A DNA stretch of 64,000 nucleotides. Source: Thermoplasmata archaeon. Its GTDB lineage: Archaea; Thermoplasmatota; Thermoplasmata; Thermoplasmatales; Thermoplasmataceae. The notes beneath the pieces were generated by a model. That model was not told where the DNA came from, ran no database searches, and was given only the letters and a program-made list of their open reading frames with translations. A program made the position numbers and the translations under genes. The DNA lies in the NCBI GenBank assembly GCA_021846395.1, contig JAJZXB010000004.1:1-64000 (forward strand), given 5' to 3'. Below are positions 55,748 to 64,000 of this stretch, piece by piece. Positions within the stretch are counted from its first letter, which is position 1. Each line of letters opens with the position of its first letter.

Positions 55748-55915
55748 ATGCCAAAGGATAATCAAAATGAAAATTTTCAATCAGGTGCGGGTTTAATTCG
55801 TTATTTTAATGAGGAAGAAATAAGAGGGCCTGCCTTAGATCCTAAACTCGTCATATACATAGGAGTTGCCATGGGTGTGATAGTAGAACTTGCAAAGGTC
55901 TTCTGGCCCCTTTAA
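55748..55915 (+). CDS. secG: Preprotein translocase subunit SecG (Sec61-beta)
   Basis: 55 aa. GLIRYFNEEEIRGPALDPKL is followed by a single transmembrane helix VIYIGVAMGVIVELAKVFW, the exact layout of archaeal Sec61-beta. It belongs to the SecYEG protein-export channel in the cytoplasmic membrane. The rest of this 610-bp stretch (55379-55989) is non-coding apart from the hairpin. A TATA-like AAATTTTATAAG lies about 22-30 nt before the ATG. Confidence 0.92.
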   Translation: MPKDNQNENFQSGAGLIRYFNEEEIRGPALDPKLVIYIGVAMGVIVELAKVFWPL

Positions 55916-55989
55916 TAAGATTACGATTTTATTCACATAATTGGTTTTCACATACCTTATATTGGGATTTATAAAAATTGATTGTAATA

Positions 55990-56619
55990 TTATTTAAATC
56001 CAACCCACAATAAAACAATTCCAATGAATTCTGCATAATACAGGAATACTGGTATTGCTGCAATGTATAATGTTCCTGCTGTACTAACCACAAGTACACC
56101 GGCAATGATGCTCAACAGTTTGGCATTTTTGCTTTTTCTATAGCTTATAGCAGCGATAATAATTATCAAAACCGCAGCAGGAAAAGTGATAGCTGAAGAG
56201 GATATTACAATCATTAACGGTAAAGGGCCAAATACAATGTGGTGTATAATTATGTGTCCCACAGGATAAATAATCAGAGTTATAATAAAAAAAATAATTG
56301 AAATTATAGAATATATATTATAATAGAACAAAAATTTCCTGTTGCCAAAAAGTGCGAAAGAACCAAGTGCAAGAAAATTAACAAGTATTGCCACAAGAAA
56401 TAGATAAAAATCTATCAAAAATCTTGAGAATATGTTAGCAGCCATGATTATTTCAAGCAAAACTGCAAAAGTAAAAACAATTATGCCAAGACTCCAGTAA
56501 AATAAACTTAAATATTGAGTTTTAAGGTATTTTTTCAACATCACCACAGTTAATCCAATCGTAAGTACAAAAATAATTATAACTGATATTAGGACAAAAG
56601 CTTCAGATGTTACAAACAT
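55990..56619 (-). CDS. Polytopic membrane protein of unknown function
   Basis: 209 aa with seven hydrophobic helices, an N-terminus outside or inside not clear. Between helices 4 and 5 is GHIIIHHIVFGPLP with three His, a possible metal or heme contact. Charged residues are few apart from the loop SYRKSKNAK. No family I can name, though similar seven-helix proteins occur in Thermoplasmatales. A TATA-like stretch is upstream at about 56640-56650. Confidence 0.6.
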   Translation of the reverse strand: MFVTSEAFVLISVIIIFVLTIGLTVVMLKKYLKTQYLSLFYWSLGIIVFTFAVLLEIIMAANIFSRFLIDFYLFLVAILVNFLALGSFALFGNRKFLFYYNIYSIISIIFFIITLIIYPVGHIIIHHIVFGPLPLMIVISSSAITFPAAVLIIIIAAISYRKSKNAKLLSIIAGVLVVSTAGTLYIAAIPVFLYYAEFIGIVLLWVGFK

Positions 56620-56734
56620 AATGCTTTATTGATAAATAATATATAATATGTTGCAGATATGGATTTTTATATTTTTAATTGCACTCAGAAGATTGAATAT
56701 CAATAATTTATATATTTGATTATGATGGAAGTAT

Positions 56735-57481
56735 ATGAAGAATTATGATGAAACAAAAAAATTCTTCAATAGCAATGCGTCAAATTATTCCAAAAGTGAT
56801 TCACATAAAAATGACATTGACCTTGAAATGTTGATAAATTCCATGGATCTTTCCAGTGATATGATTGGTCTTGATGTTGCTACTGGATCCGGTTTTACTG
56901 CAATCAAGATGGCAACATTTATCAAACGAGTTTATGCACTTGATTTTGCTGAGAATATGCTAAAGGAAACAAAGAAACTTGCCAATGAAAATGGGATAAA
57001 CAATATTGAGGTTGTCAAGGCTCCGGTTGAAGAACTCCCATATACTGACAATTTTTTTGATGTGGTTACATGCAGAAGGGCAGCACATCATTTTATGGAC
57101 ATGGAAAAATTTTTAAAAGAATCATATAGAGTTCTAAAAAATAATGGCATAATAGGCATAGATGACATGACTGCTTCTGATGAAAATATTGAAAATTTAA
57201 ATAAATTGGAAAAACTGAGAGATCACTCTCATATGCATGCAGAATCACCAGATGGATGGATACAGTTGTTAAAAGAGCAGGGATTCCGGAACATACATTA
57301 TAAAATTTATCAAAAAAGAGTTAAGTTCACAGAATGGATTTATCCCGTTAATGAAAGTGCACCGGAAGGTATTGAAAGCCATAATTTTATAAAAAACTCA
57401 GATAACGCATTCCGGGCCTATATAGATTTCAATAATGATTCGTTTATAAAAAGATGGATTATAATAACAGCCAGAAAATGA
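56735..57481 (+). CDS. Class I SAM-dependent methyltransferase
   Basis: 248 aa, UbiE/COQ5-like. Motif I is IGLDVATGSGFTAIKMA, the acidic ribose contact is D in VYALDFAENML, motif II EELPYTDNFFDVVTCRRAAHHF, and motif III VLKNNGIIGIDDM. The C-terminal part (HMHAESPDGWIQLLKEQGF) is typical of small-molecule methyltransferases. It may act on a quinone, lipid or amine; nothing in the sequence decides it. The next gene starts 56 bp later in the same direction, with its own TATA box. Confidence 0.8.
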   Translation: MKNYDETKKFFNSNASNYSKSDSHKNDIDLEMLINSMDLSSDMIGLDVATGSGFTAIKMATFIKRVYALDFAENMLKETKKLANENGINNIEVVKAPVEELPYTDNFFDVVTCRRAAHHFMDMEKFLKESYRVLKNNGIIGIDDMTASDENIENLNKLEKLRDHSHMHAESPDGWIQLLKEQGFRNIHYKIYQKRVKFTEWIYPVNESAPEGIESHNFIKNSDNAFRAYIDFNNDSFIKRWIIITARK

Positions 57482-57506
57482 TGTGGCACATTGTTTCAAA
57501 ATAAAC

Positions 57507-57518
57507 TTTTTTATATGG
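57507..57518 (+). promoter_or_regulatory. TATA box of the epimerase gene
   Basis: TTTTTTATATGG lies 19-30 nt before ATG 57537. It decides this start over an in-frame upstream ATG at 57483, which would add an unlikely hydrophobic 18-residue extension. Confidence 0.6.
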
Positions 57519-57536
57519 TATTATAATACCTTTTTC

Positions 57537-58463
57537 ATGGAAATTGAAAACAAAGAAATTTTGGTAACTGGCGGTGCCGGTTTCATAGGATCCAATCTTG
57601 TACACAGATTGTATAAAAAAAATCATGTTTATGTCATGGATGATCTACAGACAGGATCACTTGGCAATTTAAAGGATATAGTATCGGATGTGGACTTTAT
57701 CAAGGACAGAGTTGAAAACATTAAAAATTATTGCCTTGATGTCGATTATATTTTTCATATTGGAATTTATTCATCTTCACCAATGTACAGAGATAATCCG
57801 CTGTTGATAGGAAATGCGATAAATGATATGATTAATATTCTAGAACTTGCCAGGAAACACAAATCAAAGGTTGTATACGCCTCAACATCGTCAATTTACA
57901 ATGGCATAAATCCACCACATAGAGAGGATGTGATTCCAGCAGTATCAGATTTTTACACTGAAGCTAGAATACCAATGGAAAGAATATCTGAACTATACAA
58001 TAAATTATACGATATGGATATCTCAGCTATGAGATTCTTTTCAGTTTATGGTTATCATGAAAAATCCAAGAAGATATATGCAAATCTTGTGTCACAATTC
58101 CTCTGGGAAATGCATGAAAATAAATCACCAGTTCTCTACGGAGATGGGGAGCAGAGAAGAGATTTTGTATTCGTAGATGATCTTGTTGATGCCCTAGTAA
58201 TGGCTGCATTGAACAATAAGGATTTCAATGTATACAATGTTGGAACTGGAAAAAATTATTCCCTAAATCAGCTTGTTGATATAATGAATAAACATTTAAA
58301 GACCAGTGTAAAGCCAGAATATATAAAAATGCCAGTAAAAAACTATGTTCATGAAACCCTTGCAGATACAAAAAAATCCGAAGAAAAAATAGGGTTTAAA
58401 GCAAAAATATCGCTTGACGAAGGCATAGATAAGCTGATCAAATACTATAATTACCGATTATAA
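57537..58463 (+). CDS. NAD-dependent sugar-nucleotide epimerase/dehydratase
   Basis: 308 aa extended short-chain dehydrogenase. NAD motif VTGGAGFIGSNL near the start, conserved VYASTSSIYNG with the catalytic Ser/Thr, and DFVFVDDLVDALVMAA plus YNVGTGKNYSLNQLVDIM in the C-terminal domain. The catalytic Tyr-x3-Lys is replaced: Y140-T-E-A-R144. The gene shares a one-base overlap (TAATG) with the kinase gene, so the two are one operon, most likely in heptose or sugar-nucleotide synthesis for surface glycans. Confidence 0.82.
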   Translation: MEIENKEILVTGGAGFIGSNLVHRLYKKNHVYVMDDLQTGSLGNLKDIVSDVDFIKDRVENIKNYCLDVDYIFHIGIYSSSPMYRDNPLLIGNAINDMINILELARKHKSKVVYASTSSIYNGINPPHREDVIPAVSDFYTEARIPMERISELYNKLYDMDISAMRFFSVYGYHEKSKKIYANLVSQFLWEMHENKSPVLYGDGEQRRDFVFVDDLVDALVMAALNNKDFNVYNVGTGKNYSLNQLVDIMNKHLKTSVKPEYIKMPVKNYVHETLADTKKSEEKIGFKAKISLDEGIDKLIKYYNYRL

Positions 58464-59431
58464 TGATCATAACAAAAACTCCGTTAAGGATAGGTTTCGT
58501 TGGAGGGGGGACAGATATTCCTGCCTATTACAAAAAATATACAGGTTCTCTCATATCAGCTGCAATAAACAAATACATCTACATTATTGTAAATAAAAAA
58601 TTTGATTCAAAAATAAGAGTTTCTTATTCTACAACTGAAATTGTTGACACGGTTGATCAGATAAATCATCCTTCTGTTAGAGAGGCAATGAAGTTGCTTG
58701 ATATAGATGGAGGCATTGAAATTTTGAGCATTTCCGATATACCATCTCAGGGTACAGGCCTTGGATCTAGCTCCACATTTCTGGTTGGACTTCTGAACGC
58801 CCTTCATGCATATAAATCCGAATATGCATCCAAAGAACAGCTTGCTGAAGAAGCTATAAAAATTGAAAGGGAAATATTGAAAGAAGCGGGTGGAAAGCAG
58901 GACCAGTACATGGCAGCCTATGGTGGAATAAATCTCCTGACCTTCAATGAAAATGAAAGTGTTTTTGTTAATCCTGTTTCCCTTGATATTAATAAACTGG
59001 AAAAACTCAAGTCAAATATGGCTTTTTTTTATACTGGCATATCGAGAAAATCATCACATATACATGTTGATATGGAAAAAAAGATTAGCAATAACCTTGA
59101 TGCATATCATAAAATGAAAGGATTGTCCACAGGATTCTACAAGGCACTCTACGATAATGACATAAATAAGCTTGGTCAAATTTTAAATGAAAACTGGGAA
59201 TTGAAAAAATCACAATCAGAAAAAATATCCACAAATTTTATTGATGATCTTTACAAAAAAGCACTTTCCTTGGGAGCTTTGGGAGGCAATTTAATTGGAG
59301 CAGGCGGGGGTGGATTTTTCATATTTATCATTGACAGTGAAAATAAGGAAAAATTAAATGCTCTGAATCTAAGAGAGATACAATTTGATTTTGACTTTGA
59401 AGGGTCAAGAATCATTTATGTTTCAGAGTGA
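58463..59431 (+). CDS. hddA: Heptose-7-phosphate kinase-like GHMP kinase (HddA-like)
   Basis: 322 aa. GHMP features are RIGFVGGGTDIPAYY at the N-terminus (as in HddA and related fucose/heptose kinases), SQGTGLGSSSTFLVGLLNAL (phosphate loop), and GGKQDQYMAAYGGINLL plus LIGAGGGGFFIFI near the end. HddA converts D-glycero-D-manno-heptose 7-phosphate to the 1,7-bisphosphate on the GDP-heptose route. A fucose/other sugar 1-kinase is an alternative. The start codon overlaps the epimerase stop by 1 bp, and a GmhA-like gene lies convergent 2 bp past its end. Confidence 0.8.
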   Translation: MIITKTPLRIGFVGGGTDIPAYYKKYTGSLISAAINKYIYIIVNKKFDSKIRVSYSTTEIVDTVDQINHPSVREAMKLLDIDGGIEILSISDIPSQGTGLGSSSTFLVGLLNALHAYKSEYASKEQLAEEAIKIEREILKEAGGKQDQYMAAYGGINLLTFNENESVFVNPVSLDINKLEKLKSNMAFFYTGISRKSSHIHVDMEKKISNNLDAYHKMKGLSTGFYKALYDNDINKLGQILNENWELKKSQSEKISTNFIDDLYKKALSLGALGGNLIGAGGGGFFIFIIDSENKEKLNALNLREIQFDFDFEGSRIIYVSE

Positions 59432-59432
59432 G

Positions 59433-59981
59433 TTAATATTTTTCATCTATAAGTGCGCAAACCATATGGATTATTGTGATGTGCATTTCCTGTATTATGG
59501 AGGTTCTGTCTGAATTTACTGCTATTGTTTCATTGCATAAATTTTTCATTTTACCTCCTGTCTTTCCGGTCATACCAAGGGTAAAAGCTCCTATATCTTT
59601 TGCTCTTTCAAGAGCGAGAATTACATTTTTTGAATTGCCAGATGTGCTTAATCCAGTGACATAATCGTCTTTATTGCATAAAGCTTCAATCTGCCTTGAA
59701 AAAATAACATCGTAATTATAATCGTTTGATATTGCGGTTAATGATGATGTGTTTGTAGTAAGTGCAATGGCAGGCAATGACCTCCGGTCCTTGAGAAAAT
59801 GTCCTGTCAATTCAGCAACAAAGTGTTGAGCGTCTGCAGCTGAACCACCATTTCCAAATACAATCAACTTTCCGCCATTATCAAATGATTTCAATATGCC
59901 ACTGGCGACATTTTTAACCTGATTCAGGTCAATTGTTCTGCGTGCTTCAATGCCCTCATCTATATATTCTTTTAAATCCAT
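59433..59981 (-). CDS. gmhA: Phosphoheptose isomerase (GmhA-like)
   Basis: 182 aa, the usual size. SIS fold with LIVFGNGGSAADAQHFVAEL (substrate loop with the catalytic Glu), FSRQIEALCNKDDYVTGLSTSGNSKNV, and the C-terminal IIQEMHITIIHMVC with the catalytic Glu/His. It turns sedoheptulose 7-phosphate into D-glycero-D-manno-heptose 7-phosphate, the substrate of the HddA-like kinase next door. A GlmS-like or DiaA-type SIS protein is less likely because of the length and EMHxxxxH end. Confidence 0.87.
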   Translation of the reverse strand: MDLKEYIDEGIEARRTIDLNQVKNVASGILKSFDNGGKLIVFGNGGSAADAQHFVAELTGHFLKDRRSLPAIALTTNTSSLTAISNDYNYDVIFSRQIEALCNKDDYVTGLSTSGNSKNVILALERAKDIGAFTLGMTGKTGGKMKNLCNETIAVNSDRTSIIQEMHITIIHMVCALIDEKY

Positions 59982-60007
59982 AGGTATTGATTATTTTTAA
60001 GTATAAA

Positions 60008-61282
60008 TTATATTTGCTTTTCAAAAATTTTTTTAACGTTAACCACCTTGAAAAATATCAAAATAAATCCTATAAAATAAAAAATTGAAGATATTTCAAA
60101 TAATCTATCATATGCTATTTTACTTTGGCCTTTAATAAAAAATAATATAAGGCCATATATCAATGGCGATAAAGCTGAACCAATCCCAGTAGACGTGGAA
60201 AACAATGCCATGAATTTTCCTGGATATCCACCAGGAACAATATGGCTGATGAATGAATTGGAAAGTGAGAGGTAATTGCCAAAGGATATCCCAATCAGTG
60301 AACCAAGAATTAGAAACATATAAAAATTATTGATGTATGCGATCATGAATATGCTTATGCCACCAATTAATGGCAATATTAATAAAAAAATTTCCCTGCC
60401 AACCCGATCCGAAAGTATACCAATAAAAACAGTTGAAAGCGCAGAAACCGACAGTATTACCAGGCCTGCTATTGCAACATATATTGCACTGTTCCTCAAA
60501 TTCAAAACATATCTAAAATAATAAAATTCAAAAAATGTCAATCCCATACTTCCCAGAATTATAAAGAAATTGGAAATTGACATCCATTTAAATTGTTTTA
60601 TATCATTTATTCTCCTGAAAATTTTTGAGAAATGCTTCATAAACCTATCCGCATTCGTTCTTATATCCTCCCTCCTCACAGTAATCACTGTGGTAACTGT
60701 TGATATAGCAATAGTGACCATTATAATGATTATTGCGGGCATTAATTGATTTATGCTGAGCAATAACCCAGAAATGCCAAAGCCTGCAGCAGTCCCCATC
60801 AATGTGTAGAAGCCACTAATTCCAGATGATGTCCCCCTTTGATATTCTGGTATGATATCCCTTATCAGTGGAAAATACGAACCATATGCAATGTTTGAAC
60901 CTATTTCAATTAATATGTAAACCAGAATTACAAGAAAAAGCGACAATTTAAACGTAATAAAAATCATAAGAGAAATAACGGTAATTATTGAACCGAGTAA
61001 AATCATTGGCCTCCTTCTTCCAACTTTTGACTCAAGGTTATCTGTTACAATGCCAGATAACAAGTTGAATGTAATGCCAAAAATAATTCCAACAAATGCA
61101 ATTATGCCAAGGTATATAGACTGAAGATTTACAGGCAATATAATTTCCATCAAATATGGCAAAAATAACGATTCAAAAGATATCCATAAATAATTATTCC
61201 CAAGAAATATTGAATTCATGCCAAACATGTACCTGAAGGACTTTTGGGAATATTTCTCCATGAATATGTATTGTGTCCCCAT
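60008..61282 (-). CDS. MFS transporter, GPH/SLC45-like, tandem copy 1
   Basis: 424 aa with 12 helices. Motif SGIVTDNLESKVGRRRPMILLG after helix 2 is typical of the glycoside-pentoside/SLC45-like carriers; the second half has GILSDRVGREI. It shares a start pattern (SFRYMFGMNSI, NYLWISFES) and gene order with the next gene 12 bp upstream, so it arose by tandem duplication. An internal ATG (MEKYSQKSF, 61261) may be the true start. Sugar or sugar-like substrates are likely. Confidence 0.83.
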   Translation of the reverse strand: MGTQYIFMEKYSQKSFRYMFGMNSIFLGNNYLWISFESLFLPYLMEIILPVNLQSIYLGIIAFVGIIFGITFNLLSGIVTDNLESKVGRRRPMILLGSIITVISLMIFITFKLSLFLVILVYILIEIGSNIAYGSYFPLIRDIIPEYQRGTSSGISGFYTLMGTAAGFGISGLLLSINQLMPAIIIIMVTIAISTVTTVITVRREDIRTNADRFMKHFSKIFRRINDIKQFKWMSISNFFIILGSMGLTFFEFYYFRYVLNLRNSAIYVAIAGLVILSVSALSTVFIGILSDRVGREIFLLILPLIGGISIFMIAYINNFYMFLILGSLIGISFGNYLSLSNSFISHIVPGGYPGKFMALFSTSTGIGSALSPLIYGLILFFIKGQSKIAYDRLFEISSIFYFIGFILIFFKVVNVKKIFEKQI

Positions 61283-61293
61283 ATAAAATTATT

Positions 61294-62511
61294 TTATTTT
61301 TTTAGGGTAATATAAAAAAATATGAATCCAATTATAAAGAAACTTCCAGCAACATAAAATATTAATTTGAATCCAGTTGTATATGAATTTACAAAATAAA
61401 GTATCAGTCCGTATATTAATGGAGATAATGATGATGCGCCACCTGTGGCAATATTGTAGTATGCCATAAATTTTCCCGCATCGGATTTGGGTGACATGTC
61501 ACTTGCAAGAGCCTTTGAAACGCTCATGAATATTCCATAGGAAATGCCTATCATGGATCCAAATATTAAAAAATAATCAAATCTTTCAAATTCCGGTATG
61601 AGAAACATTCCGGCTGCCCCAATAACTGTGGTTATAACCAGTATTTTCTTCCTTCCAATCTTGTCAGAAAGATAGCCAAAAACTATTGAGCCGAACGCAG
61701 AAACGGCAAGCACAACAATACCCGCCACAGAAACATAATATGCTGGATTTGAATAATTCAATACGTATTCAAAAAAATATATTTCAAAAAATGACAGGCC
61801 AATAATGCCGGAAAAAACCATAAAACTCCCCATAACAACATAAATATAATCTTTCATTCCATTTTTGAGGTTAAATATATCCAAAAAAATTTTAAATATA
61901 TTATCCCTCGGTGTTTTTTGGGCTTTATCGTCGTTTTTTATCGTGTAAGAAGTTATCAATGCGGTAGCAAGCAAAGCAAGAGCTAATCCATACAGTGCAT
62001 ACTGTTCATGACCGGATGAGATGAAATAGCCAGTTATTGCATATCCCATCACCGATCCTAGGATAATAAACAGCCCATCTATTCCAGCAGCAGTTCCACG
62101 CTGATCCTTCTTTAAAATATCCACAAACAATGGCTGGTATGCACCCACAGATATGTTTGACGAAACCTGGATTATCAAATATCCTGTAAGAATGCCAATA
62201 ACAGTTATTCTTATTTCATTGTTGATGAATATTGCTGCTATTGCTAAAATAGCACCTATGAGAATATATGGCCCTCTTTTCCCCCATAATATATTGTATT
62301 TGTCACTGGATGTTCCGGATAATAATCCAATAAAAACACCAGCTGATGTGCCAATAAAGGCAATTAAGCCAAGAAAAAGACTGTTTTGATGGTATATTAT
62401 CAATTCAAGAGGGAGAATATATGATTCAAATGAAATCCACAGATAATTGGTTCCCATATGAATTACATTCATTCCAAACAGGTAATGCAAACTTTTTTTT
62501 GACCGAATCAT
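61294..62511 (-). CDS. MFS transporter, GPH/SLC45-like, tandem copy 2
   Basis: 405 aa, about 40% similar by eye to its neighbour. It starts SLHYLFGMNVIHMGTNYLWISFES, carries LSGTSSDKYNILWGKRGPYILIG after helix 2 and GYLSDKIGRKKILVI in the second half. The gap to the downstream copy is 11 bp, so both genes are on one transcript. The two copies could have different substrates or together form a two-subunit transporter. Substrate not determined. Confidence 0.83.
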   Translation of the reverse strand: MIRSKKSLHYLFGMNVIHMGTNYLWISFESYILPLELIIYHQNSLFLGLIAFIGTSAGVFIGLLSGTSSDKYNILWGKRGPYILIGAILAIAAIFINNEIRITVIGILTGYLIIQVSSNISVGAYQPLFVDILKKDQRGTAAGIDGLFIILGSVMGYAITGYFISSGHEQYALYGLALALLATALITSYTIKNDDKAQKTPRDNIFKIFLDIFNLKNGMKDYIYVVMGSFMVFSGIIGLSFFEIYFFEYVLNYSNPAYYVSVAGIVVLAVSAFGSIVFGYLSDKIGRKKILVITTVIGAAGMFLIPEFERFDYFLIFGSMIGISYGIFMSVSKALASDMSPKSDAGKFMAYYNIATGGASSLSPLIYGLILYFVNSYTTGFKLIFYVAGSFFIIGFIFFYITLKK

Positions 62512-62661
62512 ATATAATAACTTTTATCCCATTCGGTTATTTAAGATAGCGTTTTTCAGAATTGCCCTGAAATATCAATACCTCTAACTTACCATGATAT
62601 TGTAATTTCAATACTTTACAATAAAATCATAAATACAGGTATTTAATTAACATACAATAAA

Positions 62662-63417
62662 ATGATGATAAAAATAATGAAATATCCCGGTGCAAAGAAT
62701 GCAGCAATAGATGATATAAATTACAACTACATTAAAACTGGCAAGAAATATTTTATTGATATATTTGGTGGCTCTGGCACAGTACTGTTAAATATAGATT
62801 CTGGAAATAAGGTATATAATGATAAGGATCCAGAGTTGGCAAATTTATTCAAGGTTATTAAATACAGTTATCCAGAATTAAATTCAATGCTTATGAAAAT
62901 AACTAAAACTAAGGAAACATTCCTGAATTATTATGAAAATAAAATAGCCATTGACTTTCCAAGGGATAATGTTTACAGTGCTTTTTTAACATTCTATAAA
63001 TATAACGTGAGCTTTGGCGGGATGGGCGAAACATACAATACAAGGGAAAAATCAATCTATACAAATTTAGTTAGAAAAATAGATCTGCTTGACCATATCA
63101 AAATGGAAATTAAAAAATGGACAGTAGAAAACAGGGATTATGCCTATATATTAAAAAAATATGACAGTGAAGATGCGTTTTTTTATCTTGATCCCCCATA
63201 TCCCGGAAAAAATTGGTATAATTTTAATTTTACACATGAGGATTTTATTCAGTTAAAAAAACTTCTCATGGAAATAAGTGGGAAATACCTGCTCAACTTT
63301 TATGCTGGGGAAGAAATTGAAAAATTATTTGGAAACCCATCATTTAAAAGAAAATACCGGACAGGAAATAATCAGAATGATGGCTATAAATACGTGTATT
63401 TCTACACGAATTTCTAA
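62662..63417 (+). CDS. D12-class adenine-N6 DNA methyltransferase (Dam-like)
   Basis: 251 aa. Starts with the D12 hallmark KYPGAKN, then SAM motif DIFGGSGTVLL (residues 33-43), and catalytic DPPY at residue 177-180 (LDPPYPGKNWYNF). The middle NVSFGGMGETYN segment corresponds to target recognition. It methylates adenine in a short DNA site, either as an orphan or as part of a lost restriction pair. No endonuclease gene lies beside it. The first two ATGs are close together and the third (MKYPG, 62677) also fits. Confidence 0.85.
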   Translation: MMIKIMKYPGAKNAAIDDINYNYIKTGKKYFIDIFGGSGTVLLNIDSGNKVYNDKDPELANLFKVIKYSYPELNSMLMKITKTKETFLNYYENKIAIDFPRDNVYSAFLTFYKYNVSFGGMGETYNTREKSIYTNLVRKIDLLDHIKMEIKKWTVENRDYAYILKKYDSEDAFFYLDPPYPGKNWYNFNFTHEDFIQLKKLLMEISGKYLLNFYAGEEIEKLFGNPSFKRKYRTGNNQNDGYKYVYFYTNF

Positions 63418-63498
63418 ATCGAAGATTCTATTTCTTTTAAATAATAGATCATGGTAATTTTACAAAAATATTATATTGAAAAAATTCATATTTATATT

Positions 63499-64000
63499 AT
63501 GAGAAATATTATTTTAACTGGTGTTGGAAATGGAATGAGCTGCAGCATAGCCAAACTGCTCTCTGAGAGTGGAAATAACCTTTTTTTGGTGGGAAGGTCA
63601 GAAACTGTAAAAATTATTGGTGAGCGTTTTGACATTCCCTATGCAATGTGCGACCTGAATAATTACGGCGAATTAAAAAACAGGTTAAATGAAATATTAA
63701 AGACATTTAATATAACAGACATTGTCCACTGTGCTGGCAATTATTTTAGTACTGAAGATATTTTCAATACTGATATTGATTTTTTTGAAACCGCGTTGAT
63801 GAACAATGCAAGAACATTTTTCAATGTGGTTAAATTAATATCACCTTATATGAAAAATAATGGCGGGTCAATTACTGTAATAGGTGCAGCAAAAAATGTT
63901 TACTACAACAGCAATCCGGGCTATGCAGCCGGAAAAGGTGCAGTTATCTATATGATGAAATCACTTGCAAGCCAGCTGGCTAAATACAACATTCGGGTGA
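63499..64000 (+). CDS. Short-chain dehydrogenase/reductase, 3' end outside the window
   Basis: Partial: 167 codons are visible from ATG 63499. The N-terminus NIILTGVGNGMSCSIAKLL is a Rossmann TGxxxGxG with one changed Gly (Gly-Val-Gly-Asn-Gly-Met). HCAGNY is the usual NNAG equivalent. GSITVIGAAKN is followed by the catalytic Y-A-A-G-K (GYAAGKGAV). It would be a NAD(P)H-dependent oxidoreductase of unknown substrate. A TATA-like tract lies just upstream. Confidence 0.8.
   Translation, partial: MRNIILTGVGNGMSCSIAKLLSESGNNLFLVGRSETVKIIGERFDIPYAMCDLNNYGELKNRLNEILKTFNITDIVHCAGNYFSTEDIFNTDIDFFETALMNNARTFFNVVKLISPYMKNNGGSITVIGAAKNVYYNSNPGYAAGKGAVIYMMKSLASQLAKYNIRV

Noticed and set aside
1-64000. CRISPR arrays, tRNA and rRNA genes
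   Set aside because: No regularly spaced direct repeats and no cloverleaf or T-loop (GGTTCRAATC) pattern was found on reading both strands. A tRNAscan or CRISPR-finder run would be decisive.

Overview
The window is AT-rich archaeal DNA and most likely comes from a member of the Thermoplasmatales (Thermoplasma, Ferroplasma, Picrophilus, Acidiplasma or Cuniculiplasma relatives). The strongest marker is a complete mevalonate-3-kinase (54407-55378) of the kind known from Thermoplasma acidophilum. Other archaeal markers are Sec61-beta/SecG, NreA, a geranylgeranyl-reductase-family flavoprotein, many TATA-like boxes 24-30 nt before start codons (leaderless transcripts), and nine separate major-facilitator transporters. 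I see no rRNA or tRNA gene and no CRISPR array.

Layout. 1-5.2 kb: two P-loop ATPases of the DUF4143/DUF234 archaeal type, one transporter, and gene relics. 5.3-18.5 kb is a defence, toxin-antitoxin and gene-graveyard island. It holds a DNA methyltransferase followed by a 33-codon stub of what looks like its deleted restriction endonuclease, a HepT/MntA pair, a broken DUF234 ATPase, a ribbon-helix-helix plus nucleotidyltransferase gene with a frameshifted HEPN partner, two AbiEi/AbiEii-like pairs (one with a PD-(D/E)XK nuclease-like domain on its AbiEi-like protein), a helix-hairpin-helix glycosylase-like protein, a TnpB relic and a decayed isocitrate/isopropylmalate dehydrogenase.

18.6-29.3 kb is a carbohydrate-use block: AMP-forming acyl-CoA ligase, glycogen-debranching-like hydrolase, GH15 glucoamylase/trehalase, and a complete ABC sugar importer (binding protein divergent from two permeases and an ATPase). 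The binding protein has an unusual order of segments: a stretch normally near the C-terminus lies directly after the N-terminal anchor. 29.3-34.9 kb: membrane proteins, a transporter, a NifX-like protein with a His-rich decapeptide after its stop codon, and a 3-hydroxyacyl-CoA dehydrogenase. 34.9-36.4 kb: a dead IS200/IS605-type element (TnpA tail plus stop-interrupted TnpB).

36.4-55.9 kb is mostly housekeeping and transport: MFS carriers, NreA plus radical-SAM operon, FAH-family enzyme, 2H phosphodiesterase, HAD phosphatase, geranylgeranyl-reductase-like flavoprotein, SIS-domain aminosugar protein beside a dead BadF-type kinase, mevalonate-3-kinase and SecG. Several short genes (Cys-rich CWC protein, RHH-like protein, SecG) lie in stretches that look empty at a coarser scale. 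56-64 kb: a methyltransferase, a probable heptose-nucleotide cluster (NAD-dependent epimerase, HddA-like kinase, GmhA-like isomerase), two tandem related transporters, a D12-class adenine methyltransferase and a short-chain dehydrogenase cut by the window end.

All calls come from reading the sequence and from remembered family motifs. No database search or structure prediction was run.
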